This document shows positions 24,896 to 32,779 of a DNA stretch of 46,858 nt, in pieces (the stretch's first letter is position 1; every line of letters starts with the position of its first letter). Made by a program: the position numbers and the translations under genes. The DNA is from Oscillospiraceae bacterium (GTDB lineage: Bacteria > Bacillota > Clostridia > Oscillospirales > CAG-272). The stretch spans positions 1 through 46,858 of the forward strand of contig SVQZ01000020.1 in assembly GCA_015065105.1 (NCBI GenBank), given 5' to 3'. The notes under the pieces are model-generated. The model saw nothing but the letters and a program-made list of their open reading frames with translations. It did not search any database and had not been told where the DNA came from.

Positions 24896-25090
24896 ATGGA
24901 CGTTACCCTTATTTTAAAAATAGCAGGTGTAGGGATGCTCGTGAGTGTGGCATACATAATTCTAAACAAGGCGGGCAGGGACGAAATGGCGATGCTGGTC
25001 TCCCTTGCGGGAGTTATCATTGTTCTTCTTATGATAATAACACGGCTTTCCGAGCTTCTGGATACGGTACGGGAGATTTTCGGAATATAA
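24896..25090 (+). CDS. spoIIIAC: Stage III sporulation protein AC
   Basis: A 64-aa, two-helix membrane protein, length and pattern exactly as for SpoIIIAC (LILKIAGVGMLVSVAYIILNKAGRDEMA). AAGGCGG precedes the ATG. The stop TAA shares its last A with the spoIIIAD ATG. Confidence 0.93.
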   Translation: MDVTLILKIAGVGMLVSVAYIILNKAGRDEMAMLVSLAGVIIVLLMIITRLSELLDTVREIFGI

Positions 25091-25473
25091 TGCTTATACG
25101 TATAATAGGTACAGCCATCCTTTCGCTCTGTGTTGTTCTTTTTCTCAAAAGGATCGACTCTTCGCTTGCTCCTATAGCAGGTGCAGGATGCGGTATTATA
25201 TTAACGGTAATGGTACTTTCCCGTCTGGAGGGCTTTGTAAGCTATTATTACACGCTCTGTGAGGAACGGGGCTACGGTGAGTATTTTACGGTTATGCTTA
25301 AGGGTCTGGGTATAGCGCTCCTTACACAAACAGGGGCGGATATATGCCATGATTCGGGAGAGTCTGCTCTCGCATCAAGGATCGAGCTTGCAGGGAAGGC
25401 TGAGATACTTGTGATAACTCTGCCATTAGTGAAAAGCCTTGTGGCATTAAGCGAAAGTATATTAAACAAATGA
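25090..25473 (+). CDS. spoIIIAD: Stage III sporulation protein AD
   Basis: A 127-aa membrane protein with about three to four spans, including the conserved RIIGTAILSLCVVLFLKR start and AGKAEILVITLPLVKSL near the end. The open frame extends upstream to 24892 through spoIIIAC, but ATG 25090 gives the family-length protein and overlaps the spoIIIAC stop by one base. Confidence 0.92.
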   Translation: MLIRIIGTAILSLCVVLFLKRIDSSLAPIAGAGCGIILTVMVLSRLEGFVSYYYTLCEERGYGEYFTVMLKGLGIALLTQTGADICHDSGESALASRIELAGKAEILVITLPLVKSLVALSESILNK

Positions 25474-26558
25474 TAAAAAGAATAATTATAATTACAACGG
25501 TACTTCTCCTTTTTTCTCTTCCTTGTTATTGTTATGAACCGAATATAGGGGAGTATATTCCTGAGGAAATGGAAGATAAACTGCCCGGGGGTATCATAGA
25601 TTCTGTGGAAAATGAAAATACCCTCGATTATAAATATATATTTGAAAGTATAGGAAAATTCTTCAAAAGCTCTGTTAAAGGTGTTTTGAAGAACTTTTTT
25701 ACCATTCTTTCATTAGCAATTGTTTCTGCCTGTTTTAATATGCTTTGCAATACGCTTGAAAGCGAAAGCATCAAAAAGACCTTTTCCTATATAAGCTCGG
25801 TATGCTTTGCAGTAATACTTTATTCTATTCTGGATTCTCTCTGGAGCGAAATGAGTCTTTTATTTGAGGATATCAATTCGTTAATGAATGCAATAACACC
25901 TTCAATAACACTTATATATGCTCTCGGAGGTAACGTTACAAGCGCTGCTGTAAACGAAGCGGGAACATCTATACTTCTGACCGTGTTTCAGGATATATGC
26001 TATTACGGTCTTCGCCCGATATTACAGATATGCTTTGGCTTCAGTATAGTTTCCTGTATGTCGGGTTCACTTAATCTTGCACCTATTGCAAGATTTGTCA
26101 GAACGGCATATACTACGCTTCTTGTGTTCGTTATAAGCATTATGGGCTGTGTTATGAGCTTGCAAAGTATGCTCGGACAGGCAAGTGACTCCCTCGGTAT
26201 GCGTACTGTTAAATTTGCATCGTCTGCCGCTATACCTATTGTGGGCGGAGCATTAAGCGAGGCGGCTTCAAGTGTTGCGAAGGGCATCGGCATGATAAAA
26301 AGCGGATTCGGAATACTTGCAATAATAGCTATCGGACTTATGGTGTTGCCGATTATTATCGACCTCTGGATGAATAAAATGGCTTTTTCTCTCGGTTCTG
26401 CTATATGCGGGGTGTTCGGTATAGAAAGGGAAAGCACTCTTATATCATCCGCAGGAGAGCTTATAAACTTTGCTCTTGCCATAAGTACTGCGGTAAGTAT
26501 TCTCTTCATTTTAAATATTGCGCTCTTTACAAGGGCTGCGGTCGCCATAGGAGGGTAG
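25470..26558 (+). CDS. spoIIIAE: Stage III sporulation protein AE
   Basis: A 362-aa polytopic membrane protein. A cleavable-type signal peptide (1-21, ending CYCYE) precedes an extracytoplasmic segment and about seven membrane spans containing GSLNLAPIARFVRTAYTTLL and SSAAIPIVGGALSEAASSV, which are family hallmarks. It is part of the trans-envelope channel to the forespore. ATGA overlap with spoIIIAD. Confidence 0.94.
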   Translation: MIKRIIIITTVLLLFSLPCYCYEPNIGEYIPEEMEDKLPGGIIDSVENENTLDYKYIFESIGKFFKSSVKGVLKNFFTILSLAIVSACFNMLCNTLESESIKKTFSYISSVCFAVILYSILDSLWSEMSLLFEDINSLMNAITPSITLIYALGGNVTSAAVNEAGTSILLTVFQDICYYGLRPILQICFGFSIVSCMSGSLNLAPIARFVRTAYTTLLVFVISIMGCVMSLQSMLGQASDSLGMRTVKFASSAAIPIVGGALSEAASSVAKGIGMIKSGFGILAIIAIGLMVLPIIIDLWMNKMAFSLGSAICGVFGIERESTLISSAGELINFALAISTAVSILFILNIALFTRAAVAIGG

Positions 26559-26559
26559 T

Positions 26560-27048
26560 ATGGGCAGATTAAAGGAATATATATTTTCTCTTATGATAGT
26601 TTCTGTTTCATGTGCCGCTGTAAATATGCTTGCGCCGGATAATTCAAAGCTCTCGAAATATGTTCATTTTCTTGTGGGCTTGGTGGTAGCACTTGCCATG
26701 CTTTTGCCGATACAGTCAATAGTCCGGGATATGCCCCTGCTTTTTGACGAAGCTGTATTTGAAGATAAAAGATCTGTCATAACCTCCTTGGTCGATGAGA
26801 GTGAGCTTATTATAGAAGAATCGGTTTCTATAATGGAAAGGGAGCTCAAGGAACAGATAGAGAACAGACTTTCAAAAAAGATAAGCAATATCAGTATTGA
26901 ATATGATGCACAGGATCCGGAAAACGTTATTATAACCAAGGTTAGGGTGGAATATGATAAAAGCAACAGATTGCTGTTTTCTGATACCGAAAGGTACGTA
27001 GAGGAGCTTTTGTTATGTGAATGCGAGGTGGGCGTAGCAGGTGAATAG
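26560..27048 (+). CDS. spoIIIAF: Stage III sporulation protein AF
   Basis: 162 aa with two N-terminal membrane helices (about 8-25 and 33-53) and a soluble domain with an alpha-beta pattern (ISNISIEYDAQDPENVIITKVRVEYD) resembling the ring-building motif of this family. The ATG lies one base after the spoIIIAE stop with GGAGGG upstream. Confidence 0.9.
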   Translation: MGRLKEYIFSLMIVSVSCAAVNMLAPDNSKLSKYVHFLVGLVVALAMLLPIQSIVRDMPLLFDEAVFEDKRSVITSLVDESELIIEESVSIMERELKEQIENRLSKKISNISIEYDAQDPENVIITKVRVEYDKSNRLLFSDTERYVEELLLCECEVGVAGE

Positions 27049-27505
27049 TATTCGTGTGATACTGATAAAATACAAGACGGAGATACTTATTGCGGTAGGT
27101 GTTCTTTGCGCTCTTATACTTCTTTTTGCATCGGGGTGTGAGAAAAAGGAAACCAAGAGCGTGAATTCCGAAACTGCCGATTATGAGGAGATAATTGAGA
27201 AAAAGCTTACGTCGATAATCTCGGAAATGGACGGTACCGGTTCTGTTACGGTGATGGTAACTGCTGACTGCGGTAAAGAATATGTATATGCCCAAAACGA
27301 GGAGATAGGGAACGATTCACTGAAAAGCAGTTATTTTTCAAACGGTGACAGAGAGCCGGTGCTGATAAAGGAGATCGACCCGCAAATAAGAGGGGTAGCC
27401 GTTATTTGTGACGGAGGTGATAATGCAGAGCTTCAGGGTGAGATAATAGAACTTGTCTCAGGCGTACTTAAAATACCTACAAACAGAATTTTTGTAGGTT
27501 CATAG
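27041..27505 (+). CDS. spoIIIAG: Stage III sporulation protein AG
   Basis: 154 aa: a short cytoplasmic start, one membrane helix (about 14-34) and an extracytoplasmic ring-building domain. The conserved pattern EKKLTSIISEMDGTGSVTVMVT and PQIRGVAVICDGGDN...ISGVLKIP-type ending is seen. SpoIIIAG forms the large ring in the intermembrane space. It starts with GTG and overlaps spoIIIAF by 8 bases. Confidence 0.92.
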   Translation: MNSIRVILIKYKTEILIAVGVLCALILLFASGCEKKETKSVNSETADYEEIIEKKLTSIISEMDGTGSVTVMVTADCGKEYVYAQNEEIGNDSLKSSYFSNGDREPVLIKEIDPQIRGVAVICDGGDNAELQGEIIELVSGVLKIPTNRIFVGS

Positions 27506-27563
27506 CATATTGTGATAATTGGTTAAATATAATGTAACAAACAAATCAAAAAGGGGTAATGGT

Positions 27564-28142
27564 ATGAATATAAGCAAAGCGAAGCTCTCACTAAAAAAAG
27601 CAGGAGAAAAGGTGGGAGGAAAATGTAAAAACGTTTTTTCAAGAAAAAACATTAAGCGAAATCTTGTGGTACTTGCCTCTGTTGCTATAATCGGCGGTGC
27701 GGTATATCTTAACTGGAACTACTTTTCTGCAGAGGGTGAAAGCGGTATAGGCGGAGCCCAGAGCGTTCTTAAGGGAGATAGCGAAAGCGGTGAATCCTAT
27801 TTCGCCATGACCGAAATATCAAGGCAGAAAACAAGAGATGAGGCGATGGAGGTGCTTCAGACCATAGTTGATAACGAAGCGGCGGCAGAGGCGGACAGAA
27901 CAGAGGCTCTTAACTCAATAAACGCCATAGCCCAGAACATCCAATATGAAGGTAATATAGAATCTCTTGTAGTATCAAAGGGATTTGAGGACTGTGTTGC
28001 CGTTATCAGCGACGGGGCGGCAACGGTGGTCGTGAAAAGCGACGGTCTTTTAGACAACGAGATAACTCAGATACAGGAGATAGTATATACCGAATCGGGT
28101 ATTCTCCCGCAAGATCTTCGTATAATAGAAAAAGCGGACTGA
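27564..28142 (+). CDS. spoIIIAH: Stage III sporulation protein AH
   Basis: 192 aa: a basic N-terminus, a membrane helix (about 36-53), then the FliF/EscJ-like domain that binds forespore SpoIIQ (GFEDCVAVISDGAATVVVKSDGL and ITQIQEIVYTESG). I use ATG 27564, with AAGGGG upstream; an in-frame TTG at 27519 lacks a ribosome site. It is the last gene of the operon. No spoIIQ is in the window. Confidence 0.93.
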   Translation: MNISKAKLSLKKAGEKVGGKCKNVFSRKNIKRNLVVLASVAIIGGAVYLNWNYFSAEGESGIGGAQSVLKGDSESGESYFAMTEISRQKTRDEAMEVLQTIVDNEAAAEADRTEALNSINAIAQNIQYEGNIESLVVSKGFEDCVAVISDGAATVVVKSDGLLDNEITQIQEIVYTESGILPQDLRIIEKAD

Positions 28143-28174
28143 TCGATATTTTACCGCCATAGTATGATTATAAT

Positions 28175-28209
28175 AAAATCGGTGTGAACGTTAAATTCAC
28201 ACCGATTTT
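28175..28209. terminator. Bidirectional terminator after spoIIIAH and glyQS
   Basis: A 14-bp stem AAAATCGGTGTGAA/TTCACACCGATTTT with a 7-base loop and T-runs on both sides, between convergent genes. Confidence 0.92.
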
Positions 28210-28267
28210 TATATTATAGGAAATTGCTTTGTCTGAGGTCTGGTATAAACCTGCTGTCCTGCGGTTA

Positions 28268-29659
28268 TTAATACTTGATCTTATCTGCGATGTATGCGTT
28301 GAGATCCTCGATCTTGATTCGTACCTGCTCCATAGTGTCGCGGTCACGAACTGTAACGCATCCGTCCTCTTCGGATTCAAAGTCGTATGTGATACAGTAG
28401 GGGGTACCGATCTCGTCCTCACGGCGGTATCTCTTACCGATAGAGCCTGTTTCGTCAAAATCAACGGTGAAGTCCTTGGCAAGCTGTGCATATACCTCAG
28501 AAGCCTTTTCGGAAAGCTTCTTGGAAAGAGGAAGAACAGCAGCCTTGAAGGGAGCAACGAAGGGATGGAAGTGCATAACAACACGGGTGTCGTTTTCGCC
28601 AACCTGCTCTTCGTCATAAGCCTCGCAAAGAAGTGCGAGAAGCGCTCTGTCTGCACCGAGAGAGGGCTCGATAACGTAGGGAACATACTTTTCGTTGGTT
28701 TCGGGGTCAAAGTAATCGAGAGCTTCACCGCTATGCTCCGCGTGCTGGGAAAGGTCATAGTCGGTTCTGTCTGCGATACCCCAAAGCTCGCCCCAGCCGA
28801 AGGGGAAGAGGTATTCAAAGTCTGTTGTTGCCTTGGAATAGAAGCAAAGCTCTTCGGGAGAATGGTCGCGGAGACGGAGATTTTCCTTTGCAATACCTAA
28901 GCCGTAAAGGAAGTTTTCACAATAATCCTTCCAATACTTAAACCATTCAAGGTCTGTTCCGGGCTTGCAGAAGAATTCAAGCTCCATCTGCTCAAACTCA
29001 CGGGTTCTGAATATGAAGTTACCGGGAGTTATCTCGTTACGGAAGGACTTACCGATCTGGCAAACACCGAAGGGAACCTTTTTACGGGTAGTACGCTGTA
29101 CGTTCTTGAAGTTAACGAAGATACCCTGCGCTGTTTCGGGACGGAGATAAAGCTCGGAGGTCTTATCCTCGGTTACACCCTGGTATGTTTTGAACATGAG
29201 GTTAAACTTACGAATAGATGTGAAGTTTGTACTGCCGCAGTCGGGACATACAATACCGTTTTCTGCTATGTATTCAGCCATCTTTTCGTTTGTCCAGCCG
29301 TTAGGGTTAACGTCGAGACCGTTTGCGGCAACATAATCCTCAATAAGCTTGTCTGCGCGGTGACGGGTCTTACAGTCCTTGCAGTCCATAAGAGGGTCGG
29401 AGAAGCCGCCGACGTGACCGGAGGCAACCCATGTTTCGGGATTCATGATGATAGCACAGTCAAGACCTACGTTATAGGGGGATTCCTGAACGAACTTCTT
29501 CCACCATGCCTTCTTTACGTTGTTCTTGAGCTCAACGCCTAAAGGACCGTAGTCCCAGGAGTTGGCAAGACCGCCGTAGATTTCAGAGCCGCTGTATATA
29601 AAGCCTCTGGTTTTACATAAAGCAACGATTTTTTCCATTGTTTTCTGTCTGTTGTCCAT
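28268..29659 (-). CDS. glyQS: Glycine-tRNA ligase (dimeric type)
   Basis: A 463-aa class II synthetase that charges tRNA-Gly. The opening block [23 protein letters not shown], motif 2 [10 protein letters not shown] with [14 protein letters not shown], motif 3 [10 protein letters not shown] and the C-terminal anticodon-binding domain ([14 protein letters not shown]) identify the eukaryote-like alpha2 form. The cysteine cluster CKDCKT...CPDCGS (about 92-148) suggests a zinc-binding insertion. AAGGAG precedes the ATG. It lies 20 bp after an LCP-like gene in an apparent operon; I see no T-box leader. Confidence 0.96.
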   Translation of the reverse strand: MDNRQKTMEKIVALCKTRGFIYSGSEIYGGLANSWDYGPLGVELKNNVKKAWWKKFVQESPYNVGLDCAIIMNPETWVASGHVGGFSDPLMDCKDCKTRHRADKLIEDYVAANGLDVNPNGWTNEKMAEYIAENGIVCPDCGSTNFTSIRKFNLMFKTYQGVTEDKTSELYLRPETAQGIFVNFKNVQRTTRKKVPFGVCQIGKSFRNEITPGNFIFRTREFEQMELEFFCKPGTDLEWFKYWKDYCENFLYGLGIAKENLRLRDHSPEELCFYSKATTDFEYLFPFGWGELWGIADRTDYDLSQHAEHSGEALDYFDPETNEKYVPYVIEPSLGADRALLALLCEAYDEEQVGENDTRVVMHFHPFVAPFKAAVLPLSKKLSEKASEVYAQLAKDFTVDFDETGSIGKRYRREDEIGTPYCITYDFESEEDGCVTVRDRDTMEQVRIKIEDLNAYIADKIKY

Positions 29660-29679
29660 TTTATATATCTCCTTGAATA

Positions 29680-30582
29680 TTATTTATAGTTTACAAGAGA
29701 AGCAACGTCCTCTTTGGTGTACGAAAGGAATACCTCGTCAAAATCCTTGAATTGATATACGGTAGAAAGATATTTGTTTATAACCTCTTCGTCTATATTT
29801 GTTTTAGTTGAGAAGCTTTCAAAGGTCTCTAAAGCATCCGTGCTGAGGATCTTTCTTGTACATTGTGAAAGGAGAGCGGAAAGAAAATCCCGTCCGAGCT
29901 CTGCACGTGCCTCGTAATCCTCGTCATCAAGATAGCGGAGCATTGCGGTTGCTTCCTCGCCGTCAAGAGTTCTTGTACCCTTTTCAAGATCTATTTCAAA
30001 ATCAGCTTCTTCGATCTCGCCCTTCATATCATAGGGAACGAAGAATTCAACACCGTCTATTGCATCAACAAGCTTTCCGAGAGCGTTTGCGCTCAGTGAG
30101 GTGCAGATGTAATAGTCGATCTCAAAATCAATAAGCTCCTCGATCTTTTTTGCGAACAAGCCTACATCTCTGCTGTCGGTATCCGATCTGCATTTAGTAT
30201 TGTAATAATCCGAAAGGCTTATAGCCTTGGAGCCGCTTGATGCAGACACCTGGGTGTCGGGGGGGATGGGAAGATATACTATCTTACCCGTTTCGCAGGA
30301 GAATCTCATAAGCACTATAGCGTCAGCGCATGAATGAGAGGAATCTCCGAGGTAATCGTTACCCACAAGAAGAACAGTGAAGCTTTCACCGTCGATAACC
30401 TTGGGAACATCCTTTGAGGGCTCCTTTTTTTCCTTTTCCTCGGCCGCTGTCTCCTTGGGCTTGGCAGGGGTGCTGTTACCTCTTACAAATGCCATAATAG
30501 GCCATGCTATAAGGGAAAATACAAGTAACGATATAACAAACGTTATAAAAAAGGTCAATGCATTTCTTTTAAAAGCAGTCAT
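29680..30582 (-). CDS. LytR-CpsA-Psr (LCP) family-like protein, degenerate active site
   Basis: 300 aa: a single membrane helix (about 11-33), a charged linker rich in Glu/Lys/Pro (38-62), then an LCP-like domain ([15 protein letters not shown] 104-110, [40 protein letters not shown]). LCP enzymes move wall polymers from lipid carriers to peptidoglycan. Here the usual SIPRDT reads PIPPDT and the usual RSDT-type motif reads SCADA, so key Arg residues are missing and catalysis is doubtful. GAGGT precedes the ATG. Confidence 0.8.
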   Translation of the reverse strand: MTAFKRNALTFFITFVISLLVFSLIAWPIMAFVRGNSTPAKPKETAAEEKEKKEPSKDVPKVIDGESFTVLLVGNDYLGDSSHSCADAIVLMRFSCETGKIVYLPIPPDTQVSASSGSKAISLSDYYNTKCRSDTDSRDVGLFAKKIEELIDFEIDYYICTSLSANALGKLVDAIDGVEFFVPYDMKGEIEEADFEIDLEKGTRTLDGEEATAMLRYLDDEDYEARAELGRDFLSALLSQCTRKILSTDALETFESFSTKTNIDEEVINKYLSTVYQFKDFDEVFLSYTKEDVASLVNYK

Positions 30583-30635
30583 TTTATACCTCGTTATCGA
30601 ATATTTTATCTGTAATTAATATATAAGTAAAATCA

Positions 30636-30664
30636 ATTATATCACAGCAGAATAAAAATTTCAA
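30636..30664 (-). promoter_or_regulatory. Promoter of the LCP-glyQS operon
   Basis: Minus-strand -35 TTGAAA (30659-30664) and -10 TATAAT (30636-30641), 17-bp spacer. The leader of about 50 nt is too short for a T-box. Confidence 0.8.
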
Positions 30665-30682
30665 GTATTTTTATTCAAACAC

Positions 30683-30711
30683 TTGAAAAATATGTTTTTA
30701 TAGTATATAAT
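30683..30711 (+). promoter_or_regulatory. Promoter of tRNA-Arg(CCT)
   Basis: -35 TTGAAA (30683-30688) and -10 TATAAT (30706-30711), 17-bp spacer, ending 8 bp before the mature tRNA. Confidence 0.8.
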
Positions 30712-30719
30712 ACTCCTAT

Positions 30720-30794
30720 GCCTCCTTAGTTAAATGGATATAACAAGCCCCTCCTAAGGGCTAGTTGTGGGTTCGATTCCCGCAGGGGGTGCCA
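30720..30794 (+). tRNA. tRNA-Arg (anticodon CCT)
   Basis: A 75-nt cloverleaf: acceptor GCCTCCT/AGGGGGT with G-U pairs, D-arm GTTA/TAAC, anticodon stem AGCCC/GGGCT with loop CTCCTAA giving anticodon CCT (reads AGG), T-arm GTGGG-TTCGATT-CCCGC, discriminator G and encoded CCA. Confidence 0.95.
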
Positions 30795-30796
30795 AA

Positions 30797-30830
30797 AAAT
30801 AAAGCACTTGTCTTGACAAATGCTTTATTT
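30797..30830 (+). terminator. tRNA-Arg(CCT) terminator
   Basis: A 15-16-bp stem AAATAAAGCA...TTGTC/GACAA...TGCTTTATTT with one mismatch and TT loop, then a T-run, directly after CCA. Confidence 0.85.
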
Positions 30831-30838
30831 TTTTGTGT

Positions 30839-31017
30839 TTGTGTCCGCAGGACACAACATCGTTTGACCGCAAGCGGTCAACATTATTTTTCGCAGAGCG
30901 AAAACATCATTCCACTTCAGCGGACACAAAACGATGTTGCCTTGCGGCAAACAGTGTTGTACTTCGCACAAACGATGTGGGCTATCGCCCAACGATGTTG
31001 CACTTCGTGCAAATATA
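30839..31017. repeat. Variable-hairpin array, family 2
   Basis: Successive hairpins with unrelated stems: TGTGTCC-GCA-GGACACA, TTGACCGC-AA-GCGGTCAA, TTTTCGC-AGA-GCGAAAA, TTGCC-TTGC-GGCAA, TTGT...ACAA, GGGC-TATC-GCCC and TGCA-CTTCG-TGCA. The linker is ACATCGT (or a variant) in the left half and AACGATGT in the right half, so its orientation flips near 30915. TTGTGTCCGC (30839-30848) is repeated inverted as GCGGACACAA (30920-30929). No protein-coding constraint is evident. Confidence 0.8.
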
Positions 31018-31026
31018 TGGTATAAT
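30998..31026 (+). promoter_or_regulatory. Promoter of the zinc-ribbon gene, partly inside the array
   Basis: -35 TTGCAC (30998-31003) and -10 TATAAT (31021-31026), 17-bp spacer. The -35 and most of the spacer belong to the last array hairpin. Confidence 0.65.
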
Positions 31027-31052
31027 TTATATTACAAGAGAGGTGATATTGT

Positions 31053-31247
31053 ATGAAGTGTCCGTATTGTCAAAAAGAAATGGAAGAAGGGTATGTTCCT
31101 TTTAATTCACCCTTCATCCTAAAATGGATTTCATTAGTTGATAAGAAAAAGGTGAGAATTTCAGATAAAGCTAAATGGTCTGAAGTAGCTAAAATTAAAA
31201 ACATACATTATTGCAAAGATTGTAATGTATTTATTAAGAAAATCTAA
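31053..31247 (+). CDS. Small zinc-ribbon protein (DUF6487-like)
   Basis: 64 aa. CPYC at residues 3-6 and CKDC at 54-57 form a four-cysteine zinc ribbon. The middle (FILKWISLVDKKKVRISDKAKWSE) matches small PF20097-type proteins of Firmicutes. Function is unknown. GAGAGGTGAT precedes the ATG. It is distinctly more AT-rich than its neighbours and sits next to a tRNA gene and repeat array, so recent acquisition is possible. Confidence 0.8.
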   Translation: MKCPYCQKEMEEGYVPFNSPFILKWISLVDKKKVRISDKAKWSEVAKIKNIHYCKDCNVFIKKI

Positions 31248-31283
31248 GGTTTTAAGACCGGTTCCATTTTGAGTGTCGGTTTC

Positions 31284-31315
31284 AAAATCCCGTTCCCGTG
31301 AGAGGACGGGATTTT
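31284..31315 (+). terminator. Terminator of the zinc-ribbon gene
   Basis: A 10-bp stem AAAATCCCGT/ACGGGATTTT with a 12-base loop, then a T-run. Confidence 0.85.
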
Positions 31316-31381
31316 TACTTTTAACTATTTACTGCCCTTGTCATTATGTAGAGGGGCTAACTGTCAATTTTAGTTTATATC

Positions 31382-31410
31382 TTGATTTTTTTGTCAAAAT
31401 ATAGTAAAAT
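31382..31410 (+). promoter_or_regulatory. Promoter of the MFS transporter gene
   Basis: -35 TTGATT (31382-31387) and -10 TAAAAT (31405-31410), 17-bp spacer, 38 bp before the ATG. Confidence 0.6.
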
Positions 31411-31448
31411 AATTTTGTTATGCTTAAATTTGATTCAGGAGTTTAAAT

Positions 31449-32666
31449 ATGAATAAAACAAAACAAAATTTATCGATCCGTTGGGCATATATGGCAGTTG
31501 GTGTTACAGCCATGCTCTTTGCGGGAGTTCTTTATGCGTGGTCTATACTGAAATCTCCCTTGGCATCCGAACTCGGTTGGGGCAGCTCGGAGCTTGCGTT
31601 TAACTTCACCTTAGCCATGACCTTTTTTTGTATAGGCGGACTTTTGGGCGCACAGATCACAAAGCGTACGGGACACAGGTGTGCTCTAATATCTGCAGGC
31701 ATTTTGTCGGCGGCGGGTTTTGCTCTTACTGCGTGCTTGAATGGATTCTCTGTTATAATTTTATATCTTACTTACGGTCTGCTGGCGGGCATAGGTATCG
31801 GAATTGCTTATAACGTTGTTATTTCAACGGTAAGCGCTTGGTTTCCCGATAAGAAGGGGCTCTGCTCCGGTTGTCTTATGATGGGCTTCGGTGCTTCGGC
31901 TCTTATTCTTGGTAACGCGGCTGATGCTATGTTTAAAAGTTCTCTGGGGTGGCGCAACGCATACATAATTTTAGGTGTTGCCATTTTTGCGGTTTTATTG
32001 ATGGCGGCTGTCATACTCAAAAAGCCGGGTAATGACGTTGCTTTTCCGAGCGTGTCCTCAAAAAAATCAACTGAAAGGACCGAGACAAGGGACTTCACAT
32101 CAAAGCAGATGCTTTGCCGTCCCTCCTTTTGGATGGGATTTGTTTGTATCTCCCTCCTTGCTGCCGTAGGCAGCTCGGTTATAAGCTTTGCAAAGGACCT
32201 TGCTTTATCGGTGAAGGCTCCCGAGGCATTGGCTGTATCCCTTGTTGGTGTGCTTTCTGTTTGTAACGGTATCGGACGTATCATTACAGGCGCGGTCTTT
32301 GATATCATCGGACGGCGCAAAACCATGCTTTGTGCGAATACTCTTACTATATGCGCTGCGGCGGTCACCCTTACGGCGGTCAACGTAAATTCTTTGGCTC
32401 TCTGTATAGCCGGAGTCTGCCTGACAGGTATCTCCTACGGCACCTGTCCTACCATAACGGCGGCATTCACGTCATCTTTTTACGGGATGAAGCATTTTCC
32501 GAATAATATGGCTATTATGACATTTACCGTTATGGCGGGTTCTTTGGTTGCCGCGGCATCAAACAAGGTGTTGGAGGCAACGGGCGGATATACCGTTACG
32601 TTCGTTATGCTTCTTGTCCTTACGTTTGCGGCGCTGATACTGAATTTATTTATACGAAAACCTTAA
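31449..32666 (+). CDS. OFA-type MFS transporter
   Basis: A 405-aa, 12-span major facilitator. The opening RWAYMAVGVTAMLFAGVLYAWSILKSPLASELGW and the GLLAGIGIGIAYN block are typical of the oxalate:formate antiporter (OFA) subfamily, which also includes lactate and other small-acid carriers. A hydrophilic loop at about residues 195-220 separates the two six-helix halves. The substrate is probably a small mono- or dicarboxylate but cannot be assigned. Single-gene unit with its own promoter and terminator. Confidence 0.9.
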   Translation: MNKTKQNLSIRWAYMAVGVTAMLFAGVLYAWSILKSPLASELGWGSSELAFNFTLAMTFFCIGGLLGAQITKRTGHRCALISAGILSAAGFALTACLNGFSVIILYLTYGLLAGIGIGIAYNVVISTVSAWFPDKKGLCSGCLMMGFGASALILGNAADAMFKSSLGWRNAYIILGVAIFAVLLMAAVILKKPGNDVAFPSVSSKKSTERTETRDFTSKQMLCRPSFWMGFVCISLLAAVGSSVISFAKDLALSVKAPEALAVSLVGVLSVCNGIGRIITGAVFDIIGRRKTMLCANTLTICAAAVTLTAVNVNSLALCIAGVCLTGISYGTCPTITAAFTSSFYGMKHFPNNMAIMTFTVMAGSLVAAASNKVLEATGGYTVTFVMLLVLTFAALILNLFIRKP

Positions 32667-32674
32667 TACTGCGA

Positions 32675-32697
32675 GGAAAAGCCGTTAAAGCTTTTCC
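32675..32697 (+). terminator. Terminator of the MFS transporter gene
   Basis: An 8-bp stem GGAAAAGC/GCTTTTCC with a 7-base loop, then TTCTTGTTTTT. Confidence 0.75.
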
Positions 32698-32720
32698 TTC
32701 TTGTTTTTCTGTAAAGAACC

Positions 32721-32749
32721 TTGAAAAATTCATATATATATAGTATAAT
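32721..32749 (+). promoter_or_regulatory. Promoter of the yitT-rqcH operon
   Basis: -35 TTGAAA (32721-32726) and -10 TATAAT (32744-32749), 17-bp spacer, 30 bp before the TTG start. Confidence 0.8.
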
Positions 32750-32779
32750 AAATTATTATTATATTTTAAGGAGAAACCA

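Noticed and set aside
24892-25089. N-terminal extension of SpoIIIAD
   Set aside because: It overlaps all of spoIIIAC in another frame and gives a Cys/Ser/Gly-rich sequence unlike the family; ATG 25090 gives the normal protein.
30583-30635. T-box leader for glyQS
   Set aside because: The leader of the LCP-glyQS transcript is only about 50 nt and shows no T-box sequence; the 20-bp gap before glyQS holds only a ribosome site.
30839-31017. CRISPR array
   Set aside because: The constant parts are only 7-8 bases, and the variable parts are self-complementary hairpins rather than spacers; no cas genes are present.
30765-31105. Open frames across the tRNA-Arg(CCT) end and hairpin array
   Set aside because: They start inside the tRNA or array, follow the repeat pattern and lack ribosome sites.
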